The notes: generated from the letters alone by a model not told the origin. Counted from the first letter of the stretch, positions 42,837-52,752 are shown. The stretch: DNA of 64,000 nt from JAPPLB01 sp965208945 (GCA_965208945.1 OZ242366.1:1302001-1366000); one strand, 5' to 3'. Program-made: numbers and translations.

Positions 42837-44000
42837 CATGGTCTTTAAGGTTTTTCACGAATCACGAGTCACGAATCACGGCCTTTCCTGGTAGAGCCAC
42901 CCCAGGCCCGGCCAACAGGTTTTCACGAAACCCGAAACACGGGACACGAAACATGGTCTCTTTGGTGCACGTTGGTACTGAAGCCCTTCAGTCTTGTTTT
43001 TTCTGCCCCGGTCTGCTAGGCAACAGCTCACGGAGGCGGCGAGGAACAGTACCCTGCGGGCCGCGAATCGGGGCTTCCCAGGCGTTCACCAGCCGCAACC
43101 CACTGATTCTAAGGTCTTTACGGAACACGAATCACCAGACACGAGTCACGGCCTTTATGTTTTTCACGAATCACGAAACACGAAACACGAGTCACGGCTT
43201 TTGTGTTTTTCACGAATTACGAGACACGAAACATGGTCTCTATGGTGCACGTTGGTACTGAAGCCCTTCAGTCTTTTTTTCCCAGATAGGTCTGCATAGT
43301 ATGAGGAGAGCAAAGCTGTTTCTCATGTCTCGTGATGCCTGATCCGTGGCACAGCCGAAAGAAATGTTCACCGGCCTGCCGGCGTTTCCTGGTAGAGCCG
43401 CCCCAGGCCCGGCCCATGGGTTTTTCACGAATCACGAAACACGAATCACGAAACACGGCCTTTTTCCGGCCCGGCCTGCGTAGCATGAAGATCATGGTTC
43501 GTGAAATGAGCTTGATCCGTGGCCTGGGAGCGCCTGCGAAGGAAATGTCGGTCCCGCATCATCTCGCCTTGTTCAAGGACCATTCCTGCCCGCTGTTGCC
43601 CACGATTGCCCGGCATTGCCCACTATTGCCCGCTAAAAAAATGTCGCAAGACGTGGTGGCCTCGCAATACGGCCGTGGATCTCGCGGCCCGGGACGTGTC
43701 CCGCGCGCCGCTCCGCGACAGCCCGGCTGCACGGCTGAGCAAACGAATCATGAACCAAGGCCTTTCCTGGAGCGCGGCGCAAGCCGGCGCGAATTCCGAG
43801 GTCTTCACGAATCACGAGTCACGAAACACGAATCACGGCTTTTTTTCGCCGTGGGTGCGCCAGGGAGGCGCCACCGGAAACCGCCGTCCGGATCACTGCG
43901 CCCGCCGGCAAGTCACTGTTTCCCGGTTCACCGTTGTTCACCATTGTTCACGATTGTTCGCCATTGTTCGCCATTGTTCAGATGAAAATATTGTTCGGAG
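42837..44000. repeat. Heptamer and decamer repeat region without genes
   Basis: About 1.2 kb with no credible gene. CACGARN heptamer clusters lie at 42855-42882, 42924-42952, 43128-43160, 43168-43196, 43210-43233, 43427-43460 and 43806-43838, mostly followed by CACGGCCTTT or similar. 42943-43003 is repeated at 43223-43283, exactly 280 bases later. Two runs of 10-base tandem units are present: 43581-43630 (unit type CACGATTGCC, five units) and 43921-43980 (unit type CCATTGTTCA, six units). A segment with CCCCAGGCCCGGCC precedes heptamers at 42900 and 43402, as it does in looser form inside MITE-A copies 3 and 5. Confidence 0.7.
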
Positions 44001-44209
44001 CTAGCCTGTATGTCTCACCACGAGGCGAGGCGAAGTGGGTGAGAGGGCCGTCAGGACGAGGCGCAAGCCGGGCGGAGGAAAAAGGCGCGAGCCGCTGGGC
44101 GCGCGCAGGCGTACTTGAACCGTACGTTGAGCACGGCAAGCAAGCGCAACGAAGTCCTGGCGGTCCTATCGCGTGCTTCGACCGTCGGGTGGTGAGACAT
44201 GCAGGCTGG
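44001..44209. repeat. MITE-A copy 9, complete
   Basis: A full-length copy with left end CTAG-CCTGTATGTCTCACCACG and right end CGGGTGGTGAGACATGCAGG, followed by CTGG, one base off CTAG. The interior is the short form shared with copies 1 and 2 (GTAC hairpin, GCACGGCAAGCAAGCGCAAC). The next 340 bases to the DUF1501 gene hold GC-rich sequence with GCGCGGCATG repeats near 44272-44310 and a probable promoter. Confidence 0.85.
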
Positions 44210-44457
44210 TGTCCCCGCGCCGCCTGGACGGCCGTTCCCGCCGCCCGGTCGCTGCTTCGCTGGGCGCGATGGCGCGGCATGGCGCGGCTATCGCGCGGCA
44301 TGCGCGGGGGGGAGTGGGGGGTGAGCCAGTGTCTGTGCCCCGTCAGCCGTTCTCGGTCGGCCTTGCGGCGAGCGCCGTTCGCCGCGGCGAACGCCAAATG
44401 AAACCATGCCGCGAAAGGGGTACGTTCTCTATTGTGCTGACAAACAGTGTCGACTAC

Positions 44458-44486
44458 TTTTCACCGCGCTGGTACGGGCGTATAAT
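44458..44486 (+). promoter_or_regulatory. Predicted sigma70-type promoter for the DUF1501/DUF1553 operon
   Basis: TATAAT at 44481-44486 is a perfect -10 box. TTTTCA at 44458-44463 is a weaker -35 with 17-base spacing. A start near 44493 would leave a leader of about 60 bases before ATG 44555, which is preceded by a GAGAAGG ribosome site. Confidence 0.6.
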
Positions 44487-44554
44487 CGAGTCGTATCCGT
44501 GGAGTTGCGAACCCGGCGCACCCGACCCCAATAGACTCGTCTGAGAAGGTTTTT

Positions 44555-46030
44555 ATGCCGAACCGCACATTGCACGCTGGAATGAGACCGCCGCTCTCAC
44601 GGCGCAGACTGCTCGAGATGACCGGTCTGGGCTTCGGCAGTTTGGCGCTGGCCGGGCTGGTGGAAACGGAATCGTTGCGGGCGGCGACTCCTGTCTACAA
44701 CGATCTCGAACCACGCAAGGGGCACTTCCCGGCTCGGGCGAAGGCCGTCATTCAGTTCTGCCAGAACGGCGGGCCGAGCCAGATGGATCTGTTCGATCCC
44801 AAGCCCGAGCTTACCCGGCGCGCCGGGAAACCGCATCCGGACGGCGTCGAGATCCACCAGCCGAACAACGATAACGTCTTGATGCCGAGCCCGTTCGAGT
44901 TCCGGCAGCACGGCGAATCGGGAATGACGCTGGCGGACATCCTGCCCCACCAGGCCACGCAGGTGGATGAGATGTGCCTCATCCGCTCGATGTACACCGA
45001 GCACAACAATCACCCGGAAGGCTTGCACATGCTCCAGACGTGCAACATCTTCCCGGGCCGGCCGGTCATGGGCGCCTGGATCACCTACGCCCTGGGTAGC
45101 GAGAATCAGAACCTGCCGGCTTATGTCGTTCTGCGCGATCCGGAAGGCTACAGCACCAGCGGCAAGCTCGTCTGGTCGAGCGGTTTTCTGCCGGCTCTTT
45201 ATCAAGGAGTGGAATTCAGCTCGACCGGAACCCCGGTGCATCACCTGAACCCCGTAGATCCGAGACCTCCGGGTGTGCAGCGGGAGAGCTTGGATTTCCT
45301 GTCGAAGCTGAACGCCGAACATCTGCGCAACCATCCGGGAGAGTCCGAGCTGGAAGCGCGCATCCAAAACTACGAGATGGCCGCTGGGATGCAGTTGGCG
45401 GCTACGGAGGTGTTGGACCTCTCGAAAGAGTCGGAGGCCACCCGCAAGGCGTACGGCCTCGACGATGACATCACCTCAAGCTACGGGGCCCGCTGTTTGA
45501 TGGCCCGCAGACTGGTCGAGGCCGGTGTTCGGTTCGTGCAGATCTTCCCGGGCCCGGGACAGATTTGGGACCACCACGGTGAGCTGGCTACTCGATTGCC
45601 GAAGGTCTGCGCGCGAACCGACAAACCCACGGTCACTCTGCTCAAGGATCTCAAGTCCCGCGGACTGCTCGACAGCACGATCATCATGTGGGCCGGGGAA
45701 TTCGGGCGCCTCCCCACGACCCAGAACTCGGACGGCCGCGACCACAACCGGCATGCGTTCAGCTTGTGGCTCGCGGGCGGAGGGTTCAAGAAAGGACTCA
45801 CCTACGGGGAGACCGATGAATTCGGCTACAAGGCGACAGCCAATCGGGTGAGCGTCCCGAGCCTGCAAGCGACGATCTTTCATCAGTTGGGCATTGATCA
45901 CAAGAAATTGACATACCTTCACGAAGGCCGCGAGCAAACTCCGACCGACGCAACGGTGACCGGTGGCGAAGTCGTGCCCGACTTGATCGACAACCCGGTT
46001 TACAGCTCGTCAGCGGAAGTAACCGCCTGA
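44555..46030 (+). CDS. DUF1501 protein
   Basis: A 491-residue protein after a GAGAAGG ribosome site. The N-terminus RPPLSRRRLLEMTGLGFGSLALAGL has the twin-Arg pattern of Tat substrates. The core has AKAVIQFCQNGGPSQMDLFDPKP, HGESGMTLADILPHQATQVD, LIRSMYTEHNNHPEG, VEAGVRFVQIFPGPGQIWDHHG, STIIMWAGEFGRLPTTQ and HNRHAFSLWLAGGGFKKG. The first motif has Cys-Gln where the others have Met-Gln or Val-Gly. Here the DUF1501 gene precedes its DUF1553 partner, the reverse of the other two sets, with one base between them. Confidence 0.92.
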   Translation: MPNRTLHAGMRPPLSRRRLLEMTGLGFGSLALAGLVETESLRAATPVYNDLEPRKGHFPARAKAVIQFCQNGGPSQMDLFDPKPELTRRAGKPHPDGVEIHQPNNDNVLMPSPFEFRQHGESGMTLADILPHQATQVDEMCLIRSMYTEHNNHPEGLHMLQTCNIFPGRPVMGAWITYALGSENQNLPAYVVLRDPEGYSTSGKLVWSSGFLPALYQGVEFSSTGTPVHHLNPVDPRPPGVQRESLDFLSKLNAEHLRNHPGESELEARIQNYEMAAGMQLAATEVLDLSKESEATRKAYGLDDDITSSYGARCLMARRLVEAGVRFVQIFPGPGQIWDHHGELATRLPKVCARTDKPTVTLLKDLKSRGLLDSTIIMWAGEFGRLPTTQNSDGRDHNRHAFSLWLAGGGFKKGLTYGETDEFGYKATANRVSVPSLQATIFHQLGIDHKKLTYLHEGREQTPTDATVTGGEVVPDLIDNPVYSSSAEVTA

Positions 46031-46031
46031 G

Positions 46032-48980
46032 ATGCCTTTCATGCGAGAGTTCCGAAATCTCGTCGTCATACTGGGTTGTTTTGCAGCCGCCGCAGCCGCT
46101 CAGGCGCCTCGCTTCGAACGTGACGTCTTGCCGATCGTCACCGCCAAGTGTCTGAGCTGCCATGGCGGTAATTCGATGGTCGGGCTGGACCTGAGGACGG
46201 CGGCGTCGCTGTTCAAGGGCAGCCATAACGGCCCGGTATTGGTCAAGGGTTCACCCGAAGAAAGTCTTCTCTACAAGAAAATCTCCAGCCGGATGATGCC
46301 TCCGGAAGCGTTCAACCGGCCGTTGACGGAGGCGGAGATCGAAACGATCCGGTTGTGGATCGAAGGTGGCGCCCTGTCGGACGCCCGTGAGGAGATCATT
46401 CTTTCCGAGCAGGAGATCGAGAAGTTCAATCACGAGGCGCTGCCGGTTCTGAAAACTCATTGCGTCGGCTGTCACGGCGGCGGGGAGCCGATGGGAGGGC
46501 TGGATCTGCGCTCGCTCGCCTCGTTGCTGAGAGGGAGCCAGAACGGTCCGGTGATCGTGGAAGGCTCCGCGGACGCCAGTATCCTGATTCGCAAAGTTTC
46601 GGCGGGTGCGATGCCTCCTCCCGGCATGGGAGCCCGCGTTGACAAGAAGAATCTGGATCGGCTGCGCCACTGGGTGGACACGTCGACTTTCGCGTTGCGC
46701 GCTGACAAGGCGGGTGCGGAGCGGGAGACGTTCACGGAGAAAGAGGCGCCGCCGATCACCGATGAGGATCGACGTTACTGGGCCTTTCGGAAACCACGGA
46801 AGCATCCGGAGCCGGCGGTCCGCGGCAGGAAGCGCTTGCGCACGCCGATCGACGCTTTCGTATTGGCGCGGCTGGAGTCGGAAGGACTCGGCTTTTCTCC
46901 CGACGCTCCCAAGGAGGTCTTGCTGCGTCGGGCGTTCTTCGACTTGATCGGTCTGCCCCCGAGCCCCGAGGAGATCGACGCCTTCATGTCGGATACGGCG
47001 CCCGGAGCGTACGAGCGGATGATCGACCGCCTGTTGGACTCGCCGCACTACGGCGAACGTTGGGGGAGGTATTGGCTGGACGCGGCGGGCTACATTGACA
47101 CGACTGGCTTCGACAACGACATACCGACGATCCAGGTATTCGAAGGCATGTGGCGATACCGCGACTATGTCGTCAAGGCTCTGAACGACGACAAGCCCTA
47201 TGACCGCTTCGTCACCGAGCAGCTTGCCGGCGATGAGCTCGTCGACTGGCGCAATGCCGGGACCTATTCGGATGAGACGGTGGAAGCGCTCGTCGCAACC
47301 GGTTACTTGCGGACGGCCTTCGATCGAACGGACTCCGACATCACGAACTTGTTCAAGGAACGCCACGATGTCTTGTTCGGCTTGATGGAAAAGGTATCGA
47401 CAAGCCTGATGGGTTTGACGCTCGGCTGTGCGCGTTGCCACAGCCATCGCTACGATCCGATTCCGCAGCGCGACTATTACCGCTTCTTCGCGTTGTTCAC
47501 TCCGGCCTACAACCCGATGGACTGGAAGCAGCCGAAGTTCCGCTACCTGCCCGACGTCGCCAAGCCCGAGCAGGAAGAGATCGATCGCCACAACGCTGAA
47601 ATCCAGAAGCCCCTCGATAAGCTCGAAGAAGAGCTTGCCGATCTGCGAATGCCCTACGAGGACATGCTTCTCGACAACAGGCTCGAGGCACTCCCGCAGG
47701 AAATCCGTGCGGATGTAAAGGAGGCGGTGCGAACGGACGAAGAGAAGCTCACCGACGTTCAGAAGTACCTTCTTGAAAAATTCGGCGAGAAGCTGGAAAT
47801 AACGCCGGAGGAAGTGACCGAGCTACTCGAGAAGAACGAGCCGCACAGAGCTGAGCAGGAAAGAATCAAGAGCCGCATCGCCACACTCGAGGGCTACCGG
47901 CGCAGCTACGGAAAGATCCAGGCGCTCTGGGACGTGGGTCCGCCGCCGGCAACGCGTTTGCTGCAACGCGGCGCGGTGGAGTCGCCGGGTCCGAGAGTGA
48001 AGCCCGGATTTTTGGAAATCTTGTCAAGACCCGGCGAATCCGATGTCGATCGGCCGGCTCAAGCAACGGGTGAGACGAGCGGCTATCGCCTCGCTCTGGC
48101 TCAATGGATGACGAGCCCGGACCATCCGCTAACGGCGCGCGTGGCCGTGAACCGTATCTGGCAACATCATTTCGGAGCCGGTATCGTCGCCACTCCCGAG
48201 AATTTCGGAAAGCTGGGGGCGCAACCGACCCACCCGAAGCTGCTGGATTGGCTAGCCGTCGACTTCATGCAAAACGGCTGGAAAATGAAGCGATTGCACC
48301 GGCTGATCATGACTTCGACGGTGTATCGTCAGTCCTCACGACAGACGGACGAGGCTTATGCCGCCGCGAAAGCAAGTGACCCGCTGAATAAGCTGCTGTG
48401 GCGCATGAACATGCGGCGGCTGGAGGCCGAAGCGGTGCGAGACTCCGTGATCGCCGTCAGCGGAAGGCTGGACCCGACAGTCGGCGGGTCCGCCATCCTG
48501 ATCGAGCACGACTCGAGCGGCCTGCAGTCAATCGACCGCAACGACCCCACTCCGAACGCCGATCGGCGTCGAAGCTTGTACGTGCTGGCGCGGCGCAACT
48601 ATCCGCTGAATTTCCTGGAAGTGTTCGATTATCCGTTGATGCAGACCAACTGCAACCGCCGTATCAACTCGGCGACGCCTCTACAGTCGTTGACCCTGAT
48701 GAACGATGAGTTCGTGTTGCAGCACGCCGAGCACATCAAAAACCGCGTGAACGACCTGTCCGGGACCGCGTCGATCGAGGGGAAAATCGAAAGCGCCTAC
48801 CGCCTTGCCCTGGCGAGAAAACCGAATGCCATGGAAATGGCGATCTCGCGGGACCACCTCACGAAGCAGCGGGACCTTTATCGGAAATCGAACTTCGTCG
48901 ACGACAAGGCATCTGGAAAGGCGCTGGCGAGCCTGTGCCAGATGCTTCTCGCGAGCAACGAGTTCCTGTACGTGGAATAG
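46032..48980 (+). CDS. Exported protein with two PSCyt1 domains, DUF1549 and DUF1553
   Basis: A 982-residue protein with signal peptide (LVVILGCFAAAAAAQA). Two consecutive cytochrome domains carry CLSCHGG (about residue 40) and CVGCHGG (about 145), each followed by a near-identical LDLRxxASLxxGSxNGPV segment, so the domain is duplicated. DUF1549 (about 270-490) ends with CARCHSHRYDPIPQRDYYR. A charged helical, probably coiled-coil insertion spans about 520-635. DUF1553 (about 685-940) has SPDHPLTARVAVNRIWQHHFGAGIV. It is cotranscribed with the DUF1501 gene; the start lies one base after that stop. Confidence 0.93.
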   Translation: MPFMREFRNLVVILGCFAAAAAAQAPRFERDVLPIVTAKCLSCHGGNSMVGLDLRTAASLFKGSHNGPVLVKGSPEESLLYKKISSRMMPPEAFNRPLTEAEIETIRLWIEGGALSDAREEIILSEQEIEKFNHEALPVLKTHCVGCHGGGEPMGGLDLRSLASLLRGSQNGPVIVEGSADASILIRKVSAGAMPPPGMGARVDKKNLDRLRHWVDTSTFALRADKAGAERETFTEKEAPPITDEDRRYWAFRKPRKHPEPAVRGRKRLRTPIDAFVLARLESEGLGFSPDAPKEVLLRRAFFDLIGLPPSPEEIDAFMSDTAPGAYERMIDRLLDSPHYGERWGRYWLDAAGYIDTTGFDNDIPTIQVFEGMWRYRDYVVKALNDDKPYDRFVTEQLAGDELVDWRNAGTYSDETVEALVATGYLRTAFDRTDSDITNLFKERHDVLFGLMEKVSTSLMGLTLGCARCHSHRYDPIPQRDYYRFFALFTPAYNPMDWKQPKFRYLPDVAKPEQEEIDRHNAEIQKPLDKLEEELADLRMPYEDMLLDNRLEALPQEIRADVKEAVRTDEEKLTDVQKYLLEKFGEKLEITPEEVTELLEKNEPHRAEQERIKSRIATLEGYRRSYGKIQALWDVGPPPATRLLQRGAVESPGPRVKPGFLEILSRPGESDVDRPAQATGETSGYRLALAQWMTSPDHPLTARVAVNRIWQHHFGAGIVATPENFGKLGAQPTHPKLLDWLAVDFMQNGWKMKRLHRLIMTSTVYRQSSRQTDEAYAAAKASDPLNKLLWRMNMRRLEAEAVRDSVIAVSGRLDPTVGGSAILIEHDSSGLQSIDRNDPTPNADRRRSLYVLARRNYPLNFLEVFDYPLMQTNCNRRINSATPLQSLTLMNDEFVLQHAEHIKNRVNDLSGTASIEGKIESAYRLALARKPNAMEMAISRDHLTKQRDLYRKSNFVDDKASGKALASLCQMLLASNEFLYVE

Positions 48981-48995
48981 TTGCCGTCTGTTGGT

Positions 48996-50699
48996 TCAGT
49001 CGCTGTCGGGTTTCGAATTCCCGTCGGATGGGACAACGCCGTATTCCTCCTCGGCCGTCTGTTGAGGATAATATCCGAGCTTGAGGTCTTCGGCGACCTG
49101 GTCGGGCGGCCGTTTACGGGGGTCCCCGAAACCGCCGCCGCCAGGCGTCTCCAAACGAAGCACGTCACCGGCGGACATGCTGACCCCTTCGTCCTTGGTC
49201 AGATGTGCCGGTGTGTACTCGCGGCCACCGAGCACGAACGTATGACGCGCCGTCCGCGCGGGCTTGCCGCCGAACACGCCGAAGGGTTGAAAACGTCCCC
49301 GGTCGCCCAGCAAGGATGCCGAGGCGTCGCCTCGTCGAAGCTCGAACTCGAATACGACTCCCAGACCGCCTCGGCGTAGTCCCGCGCCTCCTGAGTCTTC
49401 ACGGATTGCATATTGCCGGAAGAGAACCGGATAGTGAGATTCGAAAATCTCCAGCGCTTGTGTACGAGCGACGGCAAGCGTTGGATTTCCGTTGATGAGG
49501 CCATCGGTCAGGTGGTTTCCTCCGTATCCACCGCCGATGAACGAGTAGAAGACATAGTAGCCGCGCAGCGGGTCGTTGCCGCCGACGGCAAGGTTCGTCA
49601 CGGTGCCCATCGGACCTGCGTAGGCCTTTTCGGGGAGCGCCTGTCCGAGCGCTCCGAGAATGACGTCGATCATGCGCTGGCATACTTCCGCGGCGCACCC
49701 GGATACGGGACGCGGTTCCTGCGCGTTGAGGAAAGTCGTCGTCGGAATGTCGAACGTGAAGGGGCGGAAGCAGCCGGCGTTGATCGGCACATCTGGAAAT
49801 ACGTGCTTGAAACCGATGAACACCCCGGCCATGGTTGTGCTCAGCACGCTGTTGAGCGGTCCTCGGCACGGCGGACTGCTGCTGGAAAGATCGACGTGCA
49901 CGGAACTGCCGTCGATGGTGAGCCGTAGATCAATGGTCAAGGCCGCCCAATCGACGCCATCGCTGTCGATGTGTTCCTGGAACGTATACGCGCCGTCGGG
50001 AATGGCCTCGATGTGCGTCCGCATCAGCCGTTCGGAGCGATCACTCAACTCATCGATCGCCGTGAAGAGCGTATCCCGCCCGTGGCGGTCGATGAGTTGT
50101 GTCAGCTTCCCGGCCCCCGCATGCAGCGAGGTGACCTGAGCGATGATGTCCCCTTGGCGCTCGCGCGGCACGCGCACGTTGTGGAGGATGATATCGAGTA
50201 CTTCCTGATTCAATGCGCCGCGTTTGAACAGAGCCAACGGAGGCAGCCGCAGCCCCTCCTGGTAGATCTCGGTCGCGTGGGTGGAAAAGCCCCCGGGAAC
50301 TCTGCCGCCGATATCCGGCCAATGACCGCTGTTGGCCAAAAACGCGGTCAACTCGCCGCGATGGAAGTATGGCTTGACCATCTTGACATCCATCAGGTGG
50401 GTGCCGCCGAGGTACGGATCGTTGACGATGTAGACATCGCCGGGGGCGATGTCGGTGATGCGTCCGATCACAGAGCGCACCGTGTGCTCCATCACGTAGA
50501 TGAAGTTCGGCAGCCCGCGAGGCCCCTGGATGATCACCTCTCCGTTCTCTTTGTCGTAGATGCCGCTGGCGCGGTCGAAGCCGTCGGAGATCACCGGAGA
50601 GAAGGCCATCCGTTCGAGCGTGGCGTCCATCTCGTCGGCGACCTGTTCCAAGCTTCCTCGGATGACCGCCAATGTCAGCGGATCGATGCGGTCCGCCAT
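48996..50699 (-). CDS. hyuB: Hydantoinase B/oxoprolinase subunit
   Basis: A 567-residue HyuB-family protein. Landmarks are DPLTLAVIRGSLEQVADEMDATLERMAFSPVISD (family opening), DIAPGDVYIVNDPYLGGTHLMDVKMVKPYF (metal region), RVPGGFSTHATEIYQEGLRLPP, DLSSSSPPCRGPLNSVLSTTMA, and the ending GDVLRLETPGGGGFGDPRKRPP. With HyuA it forms an ATP-dependent amidohydrolase opening rings of N-methylhydantoin, 5-oxoproline or related compounds. It starts one base after the hyuA stop on the same strand. The substrate is not readable from sequence. Confidence 0.92.
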   Translation of the reverse strand: MADRIDPLTLAVIRGSLEQVADEMDATLERMAFSPVISDGFDRASGIYDKENGEVIIQGPRGLPNFIYVMEHTVRSVIGRITDIAPGDVYIVNDPYLGGTHLMDVKMVKPYFHRGELTAFLANSGHWPDIGGRVPGGFSTHATEIYQEGLRLPPLALFKRGALNQEVLDIILHNVRVPRERQGDIIAQVTSLHAGAGKLTQLIDRHGRDTLFTAIDELSDRSERLMRTHIEAIPDGAYTFQEHIDSDGVDWAALTIDLRLTIDGSSVHVDLSSSSPPCRGPLNSVLSTTMAGVFIGFKHVFPDVPINAGCFRPFTFDIPTTTFLNAQEPRPVSGCAAEVCQRMIDVILGALGQALPEKAYAGPMGTVTNLAVGGNDPLRGYYVFYSFIGGGYGGNHLTDGLINGNPTLAVARTQALEIFESHYPVLFRQYAIREDSGGAGLRRGGLGVVFEFELRRGDASASLLGDRGRFQPFGVFGGKPARTARHTFVLGGREYTPAHLTKDEGVSMSAGDVLRLETPGGGGFGDPRKRPPDQVAEDLKLGYYPQQTAEEEYGVVPSDGNSKPDSD

Positions 50700-50700
50700 C

Positions 50701-52752
50701 TTAAAGCAGCCTCACTACGAGGTTGCCGGTGCCGTCCACTTGGGCTCGTGTTGAGTCATCCAGCCAGACGGTCGTGTCATGTTGCTCGATCACCGCTGGG
50801 CCTTCCAATTCTGCCCCTCGGGACAGGGAGGCGCGCTCGTAGGTCGGGCATTCGATCCACTCACCGCCCGACCAGACCGGCCGCGTACCCTTGAGGGCTG
50901 AGGCCGGGGGATTCTGACAGCTCGGCATCAGTTCTCTCATCGCGTACTCCGCCCGGATGCCGATGACGGTTGTTCGCAGATTCATCAAGCGGACCGGCAG
51001 TTCCTCGAGCAGCGTGTCCAAACCGCAAAACTGGTCGCGTGAGGCGCCGAAGCGCTCCAGATAGGCATCTCGAAACGCGGCTCGAATCCCCGGCAGTGAC
51101 AGGTCGCCGGCCGGCAGCCCGATGCGGAGCTGGTGGGTTTGGCCTTCGTAAGAGAGTTCAGCTTCGCGCAGCACATGGATTCGGGAAAGAGCAACCTTCT
51201 CTTGGTTGAGAAAACGCTCCCCTTCGGCCTGCTGCGCATTCAGTTGCTCGATCACTTCATCGCTTGTAAGATCCGTCAACCGCCGGTTCACCATCGCGAC
51301 ATAGTCCCGCTGCAAGTTTGCGATCGCGCAACCCCAAGCGGAAAGAACGCCTGGATAGTACGGCGCCAACCCGATCTGAGCTCCTGTTTCGCGCAAGAGA
51401 TGGCTGATGAAGAGGGGACCCGCTCCGCCGAATGAAAAAAGAGCGAAGTCGCGGGGATCGTAACCGCGGTCGATGGAGATGCGGCGGATGCTTCCGATCG
51501 TGCGATTCGCTGCGACCGCCAGGACCGCTTCGGCGGCGGCTTCCGTCGATAGCCCAAGCGGTTCGCCGAGGACTCTTGCGATTCCCTGGCTTGCGCGCTC
51601 CACATCGAGCGATCCTCCCGCGATGCGGTAATCCGGATTGATCCGGCCAAGCACTGCCTGGGCGTCGGTCACGGTCGGGTCCTCGCCGCCGTGTCCGTAG
51701 CAAATCGGCCCGGGCTCCGCACCCGCGCTCTTGGGTCCGACTTGCAAAACACCGCCTTCGTCGATCCGGGCGATACTGCCGCCGCCTGCACCGACGGTCT
51801 GAATATCGATCATCGAAAGCATCACCGGTATGCCGAATTCGATCTCTCGCCCGCTTGAAAAAACAGGCTTGCCCTCGACAACGAGTGACACGTCGAGGCT
51901 TGTCCCTCCCATGTCGTAGTTGATCAGGTTGTGGAAACCACTCTCCATAGCTGTTTCGGCGGCGGCGATGACGCCTGCGGCCGGCCCTGAGAGAACGGTG
52001 TTGACGGGCCTCTCGCGGGCCGAAACGGCCCCGACCGTGCCCCCGTTCGACTGCATGACGAGAAGGTCCCTGTCGTAGCCTTTCTCGCTCAAGTACCCGT
52101 GCAGACGCGTGAGGTAACGGCTCATGACCGGCTGCACGTAGGCGTTGACAACGGCGGTCGAGGTTCGCTCGAACTCACGAAAGAGAGGAAGCACCTCCGA
52201 CGAGGCCACTACAAAGAGCTCCGGCCAACGTTGTTGAAGAAGCGTTCGCGCACGATGTTCGTGGGCCGGGTTGGCATAGGAGTTGAGAAAACTGACAACG
52301 ACCGCTTCCACCTCTTCCACGACCAGGTTCTCTGCGGCCGAGATAAGCTCATCCTCATTGAGAGGCGTGATAACCTCTCCCTCGGCTGATATCCGCTCGG
52401 TGACTTCGAGCCGCTGATAGCGGGGGATGAGCGGGCGATAGTCCCCCGTAAGGCCATAGAGATGAGGACGGTCGCGGCGTCGAAGCTCCAGGATGTCGCG
52501 GAACCCTTTGGTAGCGATCAGGCCGCACTTGCAGCCGTTTCGCTCGAGAATGGCGTTCGTCGCGACCGTGGTTCCATGTATGACGAGTTGAAGATCAGCG
52601 GGGTCGACCGCGAGAGACATCAACCCTTCGAGGAAGCCCTCGGAGGGATCTCCTGGCGTTGAACTGACTTTCCCGGTCCGCAGTGTCTTGCTTGCCGGAT
52701 CGAGTATGACGATGTCCGTGTAGGTCCCGCCGATATCGAAGCCGCCAATCAT
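50701..52752 (-). CDS. hyuA: Hydantoinase A/oxoprolinase subunit
   Basis: A 683-residue ATPase subunit. ATG 52752 gives the family start MIGGFDIGGTYTDIVILD, which holds the first phosphate-binding loop; a TTG four codons upstream is possible. Further landmarks are VIHGTTVATNAILERNG, VQSNGGTVGAVSARERPVNTVLSGPAAGV, NYDMGGTSLDVSLV (second phosphate loop), VGAGGGSIARID and FALFSFGGAGPLF. It belongs with HyuB, directly downstream, in an ATP-dependent cyclic amide hydrolase. The SelA-like gene upstream diverges from it, with about 120 bases between. Confidence 0.92.
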   Translation of the reverse strand: MIGGFDIGGTYTDIVILDPASKTLRTGKVSSTPGDPSEGFLEGLMSLAVDPADLQLVIHGTTVATNAILERNGCKCGLIATKGFRDILELRRRDRPHLYGLTGDYRPLIPRYQRLEVTERISAEGEVITPLNEDELISAAENLVVEEVEAVVVSFLNSYANPAHEHRARTLLQQRWPELFVVASSEVLPLFREFERTSTAVVNAYVQPVMSRYLTRLHGYLSEKGYDRDLLVMQSNGGTVGAVSARERPVNTVLSGPAAGVIAAAETAMESGFHNLINYDMGGTSLDVSLVVEGKPVFSSGREIEFGIPVMLSMIDIQTVGAGGGSIARIDEGGVLQVGPKSAGAEPGPICYGHGGEDPTVTDAQAVLGRINPDYRIAGGSLDVERASQGIARVLGEPLGLSTEAAAEAVLAVAANRTIGSIRRISIDRGYDPRDFALFSFGGAGPLFISHLLRETGAQIGLAPYYPGVLSAWGCAIANLQRDYVAMVNRRLTDLTSDEVIEQLNAQQAEGERFLNQEKVALSRIHVLREAELSYEGQTHQLRIGLPAGDLSLPGIRAAFRDAYLERFGASRDQFCGLDTLLEELPVRLMNLRTTVIGIRAEYAMRELMPSCQNPPASALKGTRPVWSGGEWIECPTYERASLSRGAELEGPAVIEQHDTTVWLDDSTRAQVDGTGNLVVRLL

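Noticed and set aside
42837..43465. CRISPR array formed by the CACGARN clusters
   Set aside because: Units are 7 bases without unique spacers of constant length, no palindromic 25-40 base repeat exists and no cas gene is nearby.
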